A stretch of DNA of 33,951 nucleotides from Bacteroidota bacterium (GCA_030681615.1 JAUXSA010000188.1:1-33951); one strand, 5' to 3'; counted from the first letter of the stretch, positions 1-8,971 are shown. The notes: a model not told the origin generated them from the sequence alone. Numbers and translations are program-made.

Positions 1-674
1 AGAACATTAAATTAGGCGCATGGTTCATGGTATTATTTGCCGTAACATCATCTACTTCTGCATGGGATTGGGTAATGAGTATCGATACACACTGGTTCTC
101 TACTTTATTTGGATGGTACATCTTTTCAGGTATGTGGATAAGCGCTATTGTTGCAATTACTGTTTTAGTTATCTGGCTTAGAAAATTAGGTTACTTAGAT
201 TTTGTAACAGAAAGTACTATTCATGACCTTGGTAAATGGATGTTCGCAATTTCGTTCTTATGGACATATTTATACTTCTCTCAGTTTATGTTGATCTGGT
301 ACGCAGATATTCCTGAAGAAATTATTTACTACCAAACACGTTGGGAAAATTTTAAAGGTTTAATGTGGACCGTTTTCTTTGTGAACTTTGCGTTCCCAAT
401 GGTTATGTTAATGAGCAGAGACAGCAAACGTAATTTCTTTTTCTTAATGTTCGTAGGTACAATTATTTTTATTGGTCACTACATGGATGTGATCATGATC
501 GTAATGCCGGGAACCGTTGGTCATCACTGGCATGGTTTAAGCTGGATGGAATTCGGTAACTTCTTTTTCTTCTTGGGCTTATTTCTTTATGTTGTTTTAA
601 ACGCACTTGCTAAAGCACCGTTATTGGTTAAAAATCATCCTTTCTTAAGCGAAAGTTTGCATCATTCAACCTAA
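1..674 (+). CDS. actF: Alternative complex III quinol-binding membrane subunit ActF (5' partial)
   Basis: This is the C-terminal part of ActF, an integral membrane subunit of alternative complex III, which oxidises quinol and reduces cytochrome c or an attached oxidase. The frame is open from base 3 to the window edge, so the start lies upstream and about 223 residues remain. Visible features are WDWVMSIDTHWFSTLFGWY near the start of the fragment, several hydrophobic helices, and the stretch FSQFMLIWYADIPEEIIYY, which I recognise from Bacteroidota ActF proteins. It could be mistaken for oxidase subunit III, but these motifs and its place directly before subunits II and I favour ActF. A 58-nt A-rich gap without a hairpin separates it from the next gene, so they are probably co-transcribed. 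The assignment is from memory of the family and was not searched. Confidence 0.85.
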   Translation, partial: NIKLGAWFMVLFAVTSSTSAWDWVMSIDTHWFSTLFGWYIFSGMWISAIVAITVLVIWLRKLGYLDFVTESTIHDLGKWMFAISFLWTYLYFSQFMLIWYADIPEEIIYYQTRWENFKGLMWTVFFVNFAFPMVMLMSRDSKRNFFFLMFVGTIIFIGHYMDVIMIVMPGTVGHHWHGLSWMEFGNFFFFLGLFLYVVLNALAKAPLLVKNHPFLSESLHHST

Positions 675-732
675 TAGAAAGTAAGATTTGAGAAATAAAA
701 AAATAGAATTAAAAATATAAAACTTAAATAAA

Positions 733-1770
733 ATGAATTTTTTAGTACTGTTAGCCATCGTTTTATTAATAATTGCAGGACATCAATTATTAAGGGTTAT
801 TGAGTTAAGCCGAGGCTTAAAAAAGACAAAAGAGTGGAAGATAACTGAAACAGATAATGATATGATGGGAAAAGCTATGTTCGCTTTTATGATCGTGTTT
901 TTTGCTTTCTTCTTCTGGCAGGTAGATCGTTGGATGGATAGGTCTTTACCCCCTGCGGCTTCTGTTCATGGCGAGAAAATTGATGTTTTATGGGATGCTA
1001 ACATTTACCTTATCACCTTTGTGTTTTTAGTTACCAATTTCTTCTTATTCTGGTTCGCATACAAATACCGTGGTACTGATAAAACTAAAGCGGTGTATTT
1101 AACACACAATAATAAATTAGAAATGGCCTGGACAGTTATTCCTGCTATTGCTTTAGCTTTCATCGTTATCTTTGGTTTAAAATACTGGAATGAAATTATG
1201 TCGGTAGCCGATAAACCAGACAGAGTTGTGGTTGAACTTTATGCCAAACAATTCGACTGGACTGCACGTTACCCGGGTAAAGATGGTAAATTGGGAGAAA
1301 CAGAATACAGACAAATTAGCGGAAGCAATTCTGTAGGTATGGATACTGCTGACGTGCAAGGTAACGACGATATTTTAGTGAAAAATGAATTCCATATTCC
1401 TGTTGGTCGCGAAATAGAATTATTTATGCGTAGCCGCGATGTAATTCACTCTGCATATTTACCACACTTTCGCGCGCAAATGAATTGTGTGCCAGGCATG
1501 ATCACAACATTTAAATTTGTGCCAACTAAAACTACAGCGCAAATGAAAAAAGATCCATACGTTGTAAAAATGATGGCAGGTATTAATGCACAACGTGCTA
1601 AATTTGGTAAAGAACCAGTTGAATTTGATTACCTTTTATTATGTAATAAAATTTGTGGCGCATCGCACTACAATATGCAAATGAATGTAATTGTAGATAC
1701 TGAGGCTGATTACCAGGCTTGGTTAGCAAAACAAAAAGCGTTTAAAACAGCAGTTGCTGAAAAAAAATAA
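733..1770 (+). CDS. coxB: Cytochrome c oxidase subunit II
   Basis: This subunit carries the CuA centre that accepts electrons from cytochrome c, in the periplasmic domain of a haem-copper oxidase. In the 345 residues there is an N-terminal hydrophobic segment (about 3-20), two further helices (about 47-62 and 91-110) and another hydrophobic stretch (132-150) before the cupredoxin domain. CuA ligands are visible: His239 in DVIHSAYLPHF, then Cys304, Cys308, His312 and Met315 in CNKICGASHYNM. The position between the two cysteines that is usually Glu is Lys306; in well-studied enzymes that residue supplies a backbone carbonyl to CuA and a side chain to Mg, so the copper site should survive while the Mg site may differ. 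No cytochrome c domain is fused. It sits between actF and subunit I in one operon. Confidence 0.95.
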   Translation: MNFLVLLAIVLLIIAGHQLLRVIELSRGLKKTKEWKITETDNDMMGKAMFAFMIVFFAFFFWQVDRWMDRSLPPAASVHGEKIDVLWDANIYLITFVFLVTNFFLFWFAYKYRGTDKTKAVYLTHNNKLEMAWTVIPAIALAFIVIFGLKYWNEIMSVADKPDRVVVELYAKQFDWTARYPGKDGKLGETEYRQISGSNSVGMDTADVQGNDDILVKNEFHIPVGREIELFMRSRDVIHSAYLPHFRAQMNCVPGMITTFKFVPTKTTAQMKKDPYVVKMMAGINAQRAKFGKEPVEFDYLLLCNKICGASHYNMQMNVIVDTEADYQAWLAKQKAFKTAVAEKK

Positions 1771-1797
1771 TTATAAAAATTCTAAATAAAATATAAC

Positions 1798-3621
1798 ATG
1801 GCTACCGTAAAAAATTCAGAATTAGAAAAGGAACATTTGGTTCACCATGACCATGTTCATGATCATGATGATCATGAAGAAAGTTTCGTGCAGAAGTATG
1901 TATTCAGTCAGGATCACAAAATGATCTCTCGTCAGTTTTTAATTACTGCCGTAGTAATGGCAGTAATTGCGATGACAATGTCTATTATCTTTCGTATGCA
2001 ATTAGCTTGGCCAGGTGAAAAATTTGGTTTCATTAATGCAATGCTTGGAGACAAGTGGGGTAAAGATGGAATATTAGATCCAAACATGTATTTAGCTTTG
2101 GTTACTATTCACGGTACAATCATGGTGTTCTTTGTATTAACAGGTGGTTTAAGTGGTACTTTCGCTAACCTTTTAATTCCCTACCAGGTTGGCGCGCGTG
2201 ATATGGCATCTGGATTCTTAAACATGCTTTCATTTTGGTTCTTTTTTGTATCAAGTGTTATAATGACAGCATCTTTATTTATTGATGATGGTCCAGCATC
2301 AGCAGGTTGGACAATTTACCCCCCTTTATCTGCCTTACCAGAAGCAATTCCGGGTTCTAAGTTAGGTATGACGCTTTGGTTGCTTTCTATGACCTTATTC
2401 GTTGTTTCTTCATTATTAGGTGGTATCAATTACGTTGTAACCGTTCTTAACTTACGTACTAAAGGAATGAAAATGACAAGAATGCCATTAACAGTTTGGG
2501 CCTTCTTAATAACAGCAATTTTAGGTGTATTATCTTTCCCTGTTTTAGTTTCTTGTGTTGTATTATTACTTTGTGATAGAAGTTTAGGAACATCTTTCTA
2601 TTTATCTGATATTTATATCGGCGGACGTCCTTTAGATAATGTAGGCGGAAGCCCTGTATTATTTGAACACTTATTCTGGTTCTTAGGTCACCCTGAGGTT
2701 TACATTGTATTATTACCTGCATTAGGTATCACATCAGAAGTTATTGCAACCAATTCACGTAAACCAATCTTTGGTTACCGTGCCATGATCGGTTCAATGT
2801 TAGCTATCGGTTTCTTATCGTTCATTGTTTGGGGTCATCATATGTTCATGACCGGTATGAACCCGTTCTTAGGTTCTGTGTTTGTGTTCACCACATTATT
2901 AATTGCGATCCCATCAGCTGTAAAAGCATTTAACTACATCACTACAATGTGGAAAGGTAATATCCAATTTACTCCTGCAATGTTGTTCTCTATCGGTCTA
3001 GTTTCTTCTTTCATTACCGGTGGTGTTACAGGTATTATCCTTGCCGATTCTACTTTAGATATCAATGTACACGATACTTACTTCGTGGTTGCTCACTTCC
3101 ACATTGTAATGGGACTATCTGCCATCTTTGGTATGTTTGCCGGTGTTTATCACTGGTTTCCAAAAATGTTCTTACGCATGATGAATAAAAAATTAGGTTA
3201 CATTCACTTTTGGATAACTTTAACAATGGCGTATGGCGTGTTCTTCCCAATGCACTTTTTAGGATTAGCTGGTGTGCCCCGTCGTTATTACACAAACTCT
3301 AACTTCCCAATGTTCGACAACTTAGTTGACATTAACGAAATAGTTACTATTTGCGCTATCATTGGCGCATTAGGACAAGGTGTTTTCTTATTCAACTTCT
3401 TCTACAGTATGTTCCGAGGCGAAAAAGCTCCTCAAAACCCTTGGAACTCGAATACATTAGAGTGGACAACGCCAATGGCTCACATCCATGGTAACTGGCC
3501 AGGTCCATTACCTGTAGTTCACCGTTGGGCTTATGATTATTCTAAGCCTGGAAAAGAAAAAGATTTCGTGATTCAAACCGTTCCTTTGGAAGAAGGAGAG
3601 CAAGACGGAGACAGTCACTAA
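1798..3621 (+). CDS. coxA: Cytochrome c oxidase subunit I
   Basis: This is the catalytic subunit that reduces O2 to water at a haem a3-CuB site and pumps protons. All key residues are visible in the 607 residues: His105 in TIHGT (low-spin haem), the GHPEVYI motif at 297-303 with CuB ligand His298 and the cross-linking Tyr302, the His347-His348 pair of CuB, and HDTYFVVAHFH at 425-435, where His433 is the haem a3 ligand and His435 the second low-spin ligand. Residues 13-26 are rich in His and Asp (HLVHHDHVHDHDDH), a cytoplasmic tail that could bind metal; similar tails occur in relatives. The gene ends 9 nt before a strong terminator, so no subunit III or IV gene follows and the operon ends here. 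Confidence 0.97.
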   Translation: MATVKNSELEKEHLVHHDHVHDHDDHEESFVQKYVFSQDHKMISRQFLITAVVMAVIAMTMSIIFRMQLAWPGEKFGFINAMLGDKWGKDGILDPNMYLALVTIHGTIMVFFVLTGGLSGTFANLLIPYQVGARDMASGFLNMLSFWFFFVSSVIMTASLFIDDGPASAGWTIYPPLSALPEAIPGSKLGMTLWLLSMTLFVVSSLLGGINYVVTVLNLRTKGMKMTRMPLTVWAFLITAILGVLSFPVLVSCVVLLLCDRSLGTSFYLSDIYIGGRPLDNVGGSPVLFEHLFWFLGHPEVYIVLLPALGITSEVIATNSRKPIFGYRAMIGSMLAIGFLSFIVWGHHMFMTGMNPFLGSVFVFTTLLIAIPSAVKAFNYITTMWKGNIQFTPAMLFSIGLVSSFITGGVTGIILADSTLDINVHDTYFVVAHFHIVMGLSAIFGMFAGVYHWFPKMFLRMMNKKLGYIHFWITLTMAYGVFFPMHFLGLAGVPRRYYTNSNFPMFDNLVDINEIVTICAIIGALGQGVFLFNFFYSMFRGEKAPQNPWNSNTLEWTTPMAHIHGNWPGPLPVVHRWAYDYSKPGKEKDFVIQTVPLEEGEQDGDSH

Positions 3622-3630
3622 TAAATTCAA

Positions 3631-3659
3631 AACCCCCGAACAAAATTCGGGGGTTTTTT
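3631..3659 (+). terminator. Rho-independent terminator of the act-cox operon
   Basis: Perfect 8-bp stem CCCCCGAA (3633-3640) and TTCGGGGG (3646-3653) with a 5-nt loop, followed by six T residues. It lies 9 nt after the coxA stop. Confidence 0.93.
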
Positions 3660-3667
3660 GTTGCTGC

Positions 3668-3699
3668 AAAGTTGCGAAACCAACTTTCGTTTTAAAACG
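3668..3699. promoter_or_regulatory. Two adjacent dyads upstream of the LpxR-like gene
   Basis: AAAGTTG (3668-3674) and CAACTTT (3681-3687) form a perfect inverted repeat around CGAAAC. It is followed directly by the 12-bp perfect palindrome CGTTTTAAAACG (3688-3699), which ends 20 nt before the TTG start at 3720. There is no T-run, so this is not a terminator. An operator or a 5' leader hairpin is possible; function is inferred from position only. Confidence 0.35.
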
Positions 3700-3719
3700 T
3701 ATATAGATAAATAGCCCTC

Positions 3720-4679
3720 TTGAAAACCAAACTGTTTTTATTTTTTTATTTTTGTGTTTCTGTTTCTTTTTCTCAAACAGATAGCTCAGGCATTAGAATA
3801 AAGCATGAAAATTATTTTCTATTTAATTACGAGAATGATTTTTTTAATGAAACCGACAGGTATTATACACAGGGCATAACTGCCAGCTTCATACATCCTT
3901 TAGTTAGGTATTCTCCTTTTTCAGGAACATTAATTAAATTAAATAATAATGCCGTTAATTATTATGGCATTCATACGCAGCAGGATTGTTTCACGCCCAA
4001 GAGTATTCGCGTAGATACTATTATGTTTGGCGAACGTCCTTACGCAGGAACTATCTTTATTTCTCATTCACTTAATTCTTTAAGCAAACAAAAGAAAATG
4101 CTCTTACAAACGCAGTTAGACCTGGGTGGTATTGGTAAATGCGCGCACTGCGAAGACATGCAAAAAGCCATTCATAAAGGATTGGTAAATATCCGCCCAT
4201 TAAGTTGGGAATACCAATTGGAAAACGACTTTGTTATTAATTACAGAACCAAACTAGAGAAAGGAATCATTTACAAAAAACATTTTGAGTTAATGGCCAA
4301 CGGTAACTTCAGACTTGGCACATTGTATACAGATCTTGGCACAGGCTTAAATATGCGTTTTGGTTTATTCGATCCTTATTTTAATAATTTAGGTTTGTCA
4401 AAAGATCCTTCGTCAAGAAAGTTTAAAATTTACGGAAGTATAAAAGCTAATACAAAATTAGTCGGTTATAATGCAACATTGCAGGGTGGTATATTTTCAA
4501 AAGATATTTATGTGATCGATGCTGATAATTTAGAACGTTTTGTTTTTACCGGCACTGTAGATATTGTAGTTGCCTATAAACGCTTTAGCTTAACTTATTC
4601 AAGAACTTACATTTCGCGCGAGTATCATACCGGTGTAGATCACGGCTGGGGTGGGATCTTTATGGCTATTGCCTTTTAA
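3720..4679 (+). CDS. LpxR-like outer-membrane protein (DUF2219, putative lipid A deacylase)
   Basis: The family includes Salmonella LpxR, an outer-membrane beta-barrel that removes the 3'-acyloxyacyl chain of lipid A. The 319 residues begin with a signal peptide (MKTKLFLFFYFCVSVSFSQ), followed by YENDFFNETDRYYTQG; Asn39-Asp40 and Thr50 fit the N/D and T active-site positions known for LpxR. The later ERPYAG (105-110) and nearby His116 are also typical. Length is normal for the family. The start is TTG: the signal peptide begins exactly there, an in-frame stop lies 18 nt upstream, and no in-frame ATG is available. Two dyads precede it. Its stop codon overlaps that of the convergent vWA gene by 3 bases. 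Deacylase activity is inferred from family membership. Confidence 0.8.
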   Translation: MKTKLFLFFYFCVSVSFSQTDSSGIRIKHENYFLFNYENDFFNETDRYYTQGITASFIHPLVRYSPFSGTLIKLNNNAVNYYGIHTQQDCFTPKSIRVDTIMFGERPYAGTIFISHSLNSLSKQKKMLLQTQLDLGGIGKCAHCEDMQKAIHKGLVNIRPLSWEYQLENDFVINYRTKLEKGIIYKKHFELMANGNFRLGTLYTDLGTGLNMRFGLFDPYFNNLGLSKDPSSRKFKIYGSIKANTKLVGYNATLQGGIFSKDIYVIDADNLERFVFTGTVDIVVAYKRFSLTYSRTYISREYHTGVDHGWGGIFMAIAF

Positions 4680-6043
4680 CGATAAAACTCAATGATCGTT
4701 TGATTATCAGAAGTAATAGTAAATTTTTTCTCTACGGTATAAATACTTCCCTTTAATGCTTTAGCGCGCCAGGTAGAAACGTAAGTGCCCGGCTGCAAAT
4801 GATAAGTTTGCAGCGTTTGCGAACTTAAATTACAAACCCATTCCAATTTATTATTTCGTTTTACAAGGATGCAACCATCTCCGGCCTCCAAACATTTTAC
4901 CTGCAACACGCCAGCATTAGGAATTTCAATGGTGTTTGTTTTTGATTGCTCAATTACATTTTGGTTCACATAAATTCTTGGGAGAGTTAAAATTTCAAGA
5001 TCATATTTTCCTGTAATATATCTTTCGGTAGCATTTAATAACTGCACGTTAAGGGTTTGCATCTCGTTCGCTTTTCTAACGATGCATTTTACACGTTCAT
5101 TAAAATTATAAATACCATTCGGACGTTTAATTATCAAATTACCTTGCGGAGCGTCAATAGCAATAATAGTGTGTTTTCCCTGCGATAATTTCACTTCTTT
5201 ACTTTCAGTTGGTGGTATGGTATGTGCAATTACTTTGTAAGTTGGATAATCGTCAATGTATAAAGTATCCGGATTGTTTTGGTAATTTAACGTGTGCAGG
5301 TAATTGTATTTATATTCTTTTCTGCCTACATCATAAAAGGTCATGTTAACGTTGGTTTCAGAGGGTAGGGAAGTAACATCCAATAAATTTACCTGTGCTG
5401 AGGTCTTGTTTAATTTTTGTTGCTGTATAATGTTGGTGATATTACTGAAGGTATTCTGTTCGTCGTAATCATAAAATGTCCCAACGCATTCAAAGGTTTT
5501 TATTTGTTCGGGTGTTAAACCAATACCAATAATAAAAGGTTTAAAAATAATTCCTTTCGTCATTAATTTTTGTCGGGCATTACATGGATCGCCACCGCAC
5601 TCTTCAATACCATCGGTTATAAGAATAACTATGTTATTTGTTTTGTTATCAATAAAATCATTAGCGGCTTCTGTTAACGAATGCTCAATTGGGGTAATAC
5701 CGGTTGGTGTAGCTGCTTGCACTTTTTGTTTTATTAGCGCTACATTATTTACACCAAAGGGTACAATTAATTTACTATCCTTACAATCGCCCGGAGGATA
5801 TTTTACAGTATGACCATACATGCGCAAAGCAAACAACAATGTTTTATCTTTACTTAAACTATCAATGAATTTGAAGAATAAGTTTTTTGCGCCATCCATA
5901 CGCGTTGTGTTTTGATGTTTAGCCACCATACTTTTACTGGCATCAAACACAAATAAAATGCGCGTAAATTTTACTGCAGGCTTTTTTTGAGCAGCAACAA
6001 AAAATGAAAAAGAAATAAAAAGTATAAAATAAATGTACCTCAT
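4676..6043 (-). CDS. Secreted von Willebrand factor A domain protein
   Basis: A 455-residue exported protein with a signal peptide (MRYIYFILFISFSFFVAAQ) and one vWA domain at about 26-205. The metal-ion adhesion site is complete: Asp34-x-Ser36-x-Ser38 in FVFDASKSM, Thr114 or Thr117 in TPTGITP, and Asp144 in ITDGIEECGGDPC, where the paired cysteines may form a disulfide. The C-terminal 240 residues look like beta-rich repeats without a domain I can name. It has no T9SS sorting domain and no obvious membrane anchor, so it is probably periplasmic or released. vWA domains usually bind protein ligands through Mg; the partner is unknown. The gene is convergent with the LpxR-like gene and divergent from the gene at 6273. 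Confidence 0.85.
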   Translation of the reverse strand: MRYIYFILFISFSFFVAAQKKPAVKFTRILFVFDASKSMVAKHQNTTRMDGAKNLFFKFIDSLSKDKTLLFALRMYGHTVKYPPGDCKDSKLIVPFGVNNVALIKQKVQAATPTGITPIEHSLTEAANDFIDNKTNNIVILITDGIEECGGDPCNARQKLMTKGIIFKPFIIGIGLTPEQIKTFECVGTFYDYDEQNTFSNITNIIQQQKLNKTSAQVNLLDVTSLPSETNVNMTFYDVGRKEYKYNYLHTLNYQNNPDTLYIDDYPTYKVIAHTIPPTESKEVKLSQGKHTIIAIDAPQGNLIIKRPNGIYNFNERVKCIVRKANEMQTLNVQLLNATERYITGKYDLEILTLPRIYVNQNVIEQSKTNTIEIPNAGVLQVKCLEAGDGCILVKRNNKLEWVCNLSSQTLQTYHLQPGTYVSTWRAKALKGSIYTVEKKFTITSDNQTIIEFYR

Positions 6044-6084
6044 TAATGCAATTAACCAAACGCTAAATTATTTACTACTTTTCA

Positions 6085-6098
6085 TAATAACGTTATTA
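6085..6098. promoter_or_regulatory. 14-bp perfect palindrome in a divergent promoter region
   Basis: TAATAACGTTATTA reads the same on both strands. It is 41 nt upstream of the vWA start on the minus strand and 174 nt upstream of the plus-strand gene at 6273. The 229-nt gap (6044-6272) otherwise holds AT-rich DNA with no gene that I can see. A transcription factor site for the vWA gene is possible but inferred from position only. Confidence 0.35.
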
Positions 6099-6272
6099 AT
6101 TAAAAAAGATATGAGGTAGTTATGTAGAATATCTTAGATAGGTAGAAAACCTCTTATTACTTATTGATTGTCAATGTTTTATGAAGATTGTGAAATCGTG
6201 AATAAAATCAACAACCTAGTATATCTTGAGATTTAAATATTAATTTAGAAGTATAATTTAAAAACTAAAAGT

Positions 6273-6737
6273 ATGGGATTATTTGATAAAATTAAGAACA
6301 TTGCCAACCAGGTTACTGGTGGTGGAGCAAAAGTTAGCATAATTGTTGAAGGTACAAGTGTTAAAGAAAAAATAAAGGTAAATGTTACTGCTGTTGTAAA
6401 AGACGCACCTTTACCGATCGAAAAAGTTTATCTCTACGTAAGAAGTGTAGAAAGAATAAATATTTCACGAGATAAATTACCAGGTGGCAGCGATAAAAAT
6501 CCTCAGAACGTAAGCCTAGATCATGATGTATTTAATAAGCAGGAGTTTGTTGTAAGCCCGGCGCAAACCTTAGATGGAGGTAAAACTTATAACTGGACCT
6601 ATGAAGTATCTCTTCCTGAAAATGCAACGCCATCTTACACTGGCAAATATGCCAACCACGAATGGCAATTTTATGTTGGCCTTGATGCAAAAGGAAACGA
6701 CCCTGACTCTGGTTGGGTAACTGTTACATTAAAATAG
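6273..6737 (+). CDS. Small beta-sandwich protein, possibly arrestin/Spo0M-like
   Basis: A 154-residue protein without signal peptide or membrane segment. After a short amphipathic N-terminus (MGLFDKIKNIANQV) come alternating beta-strand patterns with KVSIIVEGTSVKEKIKVNV, a middle segment of VYLYVRSVERI type, and a C-terminal strand with WTYEVSLPENATPSYTG. The order of extended strands and the phrase about ligand presentation before a Pro-rich loop resemble arrestin-like sporulation-control (Spo0M) proteins, but it is shorter than those, and I do not recognise it with certainty. It has its own promoter region and a shared terminator, so it is probably a single-gene transcript. No function is proposed. 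Confidence 0.5.
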   Translation: MGLFDKIKNIANQVTGGGAKVSIIVEGTSVKEKIKVNVTAVVKDAPLPIEKVYLYVRSVERINISRDKLPGGSDKNPQNVSLDHDVFNKQEFVVSPAQTLDGGKTYNWTYEVSLPENATPSYTGKYANHEWQFYVGLDAKGNDPDSGWVTVTLK

Positions 6738-6754
6738 TATTGAAAATTTTCTCC

Positions 6755-6788
6755 AAAAAAAGCTCCGGTATTTTATCGGAGCTTTTTA
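6755..6788. terminator. Bidirectional terminator between convergent genes
   Basis: AGCTCCG (6761-6767) pairs with CGGAGCT (6777-6783); the stem is flanked by six A residues on the left and a T-run on the right, so it can end transcription from both sides. It lies between stops at 6737 (plus) and 6796 (minus). Confidence 0.9.
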
Positions 6789-6795
6789 TTTAAAA

Positions 6796-8811
6796 TTATT
6801 GAAATAACATCACGGTGCCTTTTAATTCTTTGTATTCGCCACGCGCATTCTTGTAGGTAATTAAATAAACATACACATCGTTTGCATAACCACTTCCGTC
6901 CCAACCTTTTGTGTCATCATTCGTTTCAAATACCTTATTTCCCCAACGGTTAAATACGGTAACAGTGTATTCAGATTTATCTACAAAATGTGTAACAGGT
7001 AACCATATTTTATTTTTACCCCGTGGCGCAAACGCTGTTGGCACAAAAATTTTGCCCTCCATGTAAACAGCAACCGTGTTAGACTTGCTGGTTTCCATAA
7101 AACCGTAAGGGTTGCCAATACCCTCAATGCCTTCTATTAAATATTCTATTTTTGAACCGTTAGACGCTTCATTTTCTAAATTGTCGGTATAATTATTTAC
7201 CAGCGGACCGGTTGATGCCACCGGTGCTGTCGATTGTACATCATTTATTATACGGTAAATGTTATAACCACTAACTCCTCCGGCAAATCCTAAATAATCG
7301 TTCCAGTCTAAATGATATGTAAAAATATTTTCTTCGTCTCCTTTAACTTTTAAGAGAATTGTTTTTGCAATATTACTGTAGGTTCTTGAGTTGCCACAAC
7401 TATCTCTTACAACAGCTTTGTAATAATAATTTTTTTCGTTGGTCTCTAGTTTTTCATCGAGGTAATAAAAATGTGCTGCCCCGCTATACGGTATAAAAGT
7501 TATGGCATCAAAATTTATTCCATCGGTAGAGCGGTATATGTCTATACCCTGGCTTGATGCAGTAGTATCTAAATATATTGTTACTTCGGCAGAATATTTA
7601 TCTTTTACACTTGCCTTTTTTATGTACACAAAATTAGAAGCAGGCACTTGTATAGAAAAAATACAGGTGCGGTTAGAAGAGGCAGTAATAGTTTTTGGCG
7701 TATTAATTACTCTTATAAAATAGCACACATTTTTATTTGGCGGCACATTATCAACTGTAAAATTAGTTTGCGTAGTTGATCCTATCATTAAATAAGGACT
7801 GTTATTAACTGAAGCATAAATTCTATATTCTAAAATTCCTTTTGGAATATTTACATAAGGGTTCCAGGTTAAATTTGTTTTGTATGCACACTTGTCGTAA
7901 GTTGCTTCTAAAAACATGGTTGTTGGCAGAACATCATAACTACCGGGATTGCCACAACTATCAACTGCATAAGAATATATCTGAACAGCATTTGAATTTG
8001 CTTCGGTAGTTGTAAAAGTGTAAACAGTATTATTTCTGCCCATCACACTATCTATATCTGTGTACGTATTATTTGGTGGAATGTTCTTTACAATAATATA
8101 TTTCGTAATATCCAGGTCTCTTGGTATATGCCAGGCTAAAACAACATTTCCGTTTGGCAAAACACTTATCGAATCAATATAGGGTTGGTTTGGAGATTTA
8201 TTATCTGTAAAAGTTCCACCTTGTATATTTGAGGAAGATATACAACCACTGTTATCTGGTAAAGTAACCTGGTAATTTAAACTGGCCGAGCAAACACTTA
8301 TAGTATCGGCATAATTTAATGCATTGGTGGTTGCTAAATTACTCCATGTTGCTGCAGGATATTCTTTTGCAATTGAAAAAGCACCCGGTGTGCTTGGTAA
8401 TGAGGGTTGATGAACATTATTGTAAACTAACTTCACATCAGGCGCCCCGGCTGTATTTATAAGGTTAAGAAAGACCGTTCGTAATGTATCTGATGGCGCT
8501 GAAGTTCCCCCTGGATTAAATTTGGTTCTCACATAATAATAAACGCTTGACACGGTAGCGTTTGAACCGACATGGGTAAATGTGGTGGTATTGATGGTGT
8601 TAATATTACCAACTACAACAAAAGTTCCTGTTGCAGTTTGCGAATAATAAATGTCATAAGAATCAAATAAACCGCCTGGGTCTGTTGGTGGGATCCATGT
8701 TAAGGTAACATTTCCATTGGGTAATACCTGAAGGCAGCGCAGGTCTGGTGGATTAACCTGCGAGAAAAGCGTTAAACAAAATAAATTAAGTATTAAAAAA
8801 GCGTATCTCAA
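6796..8811 (-). CDS. Fibronectin III-like secreted protein with T9SS type B (gliding-motility C-terminal) sorting domain
   Basis: A 671-residue surface or secreted protein. It has a signal peptide (MRYAFLILNLFCLTLFSQ), then several fibronectin type III-like domains, with the repeated feature of a PNGNV(T/V)LxW strand near residues 31 and 217 and further beta-sandwich units to about 580. The last 85 residues form the type B sorting domain: KIFVPTAFAPRG, then YTVTVFNRWGNKVFE, then GWDGSG and a closing beta-strand, which directs export by T9SS. The start is TTG: the signal peptide begins there and no in-frame ATG precedes it nearby. There is no catalytic domain, so an adhesin or structural role is likely. 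It is followed by a shared terminator. Confidence 0.85.
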   Translation of the reverse strand: MRYAFLILNLFCLTLFSQVNPPDLRCLQVLPNGNVTLTWIPPTDPGGLFDSYDIYYSQTATGTFVVVGNINTINTTTFTHVGSNATVSSVYYYVRTKFNPGGTSAPSDTLRTVFLNLINTAGAPDVKLVYNNVHQPSLPSTPGAFSIAKEYPAATWSNLATTNALNYADTISVCSASLNYQVTLPDNSGCISSSNIQGGTFTDNKSPNQPYIDSISVLPNGNVVLAWHIPRDLDITKYIIVKNIPPNNTYTDIDSVMGRNNTVYTFTTTEANSNAVQIYSYAVDSCGNPGSYDVLPTTMFLEATYDKCAYKTNLTWNPYVNIPKGILEYRIYASVNNSPYLMIGSTTQTNFTVDNVPPNKNVCYFIRVINTPKTITASSNRTCIFSIQVPASNFVYIKKASVKDKYSAEVTIYLDTTASSQGIDIYRSTDGINFDAITFIPYSGAAHFYYLDEKLETNEKNYYYKAVVRDSCGNSRTYSNIAKTILLKVKGDEENIFTYHLDWNDYLGFAGGVSGYNIYRIINDVQSTAPVASTGPLVNNYTDNLENEASNGSKIEYLIEGIEGIGNPYGFMETSKSNTVAVYMEGKIFVPTAFAPRGKNKIWLPVTHFVDKSEYTVTVFNRWGNKVFETNDDTKGWDGSGYANDVYVYLITYKNARGEYKELKGTVMLFQ

Positions 8812-8971
8812 GTAATGTATTTTAACGTTTAAATATAAAATTTATTGTTGCTCAAAAGCCATAATTTCAGCAGAGTTATAAGGGCACAGCACTTAAAAAC
8901 CATTACGAAAAAATCGGTACAATAGTTGGAGATTTTTTTTGAAGAGAAATACAGTATTCTGTGTTTACATC

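Noticed and set aside
1-674. First gene as cytochrome c oxidase subunit III
   Set aside because: Size and position suggested it, but the helices and motifs such as WDWVMSIDTHWF and WYADIPEEIIYY fit ActF instead.
2459-2722. Antisense reading frame inside coxA
   Set aside because: It is a shadow of a highly conserved gene, with no domain of its own. The same applies to the other antisense frames inside ppk1, purD, ccmF and yyaL.
3660-3719. tRNA or small RNA gene in the gap after the cox operon
   Set aside because: No cloverleaf or conserved tRNA box sequence can be seen; only short dyads.
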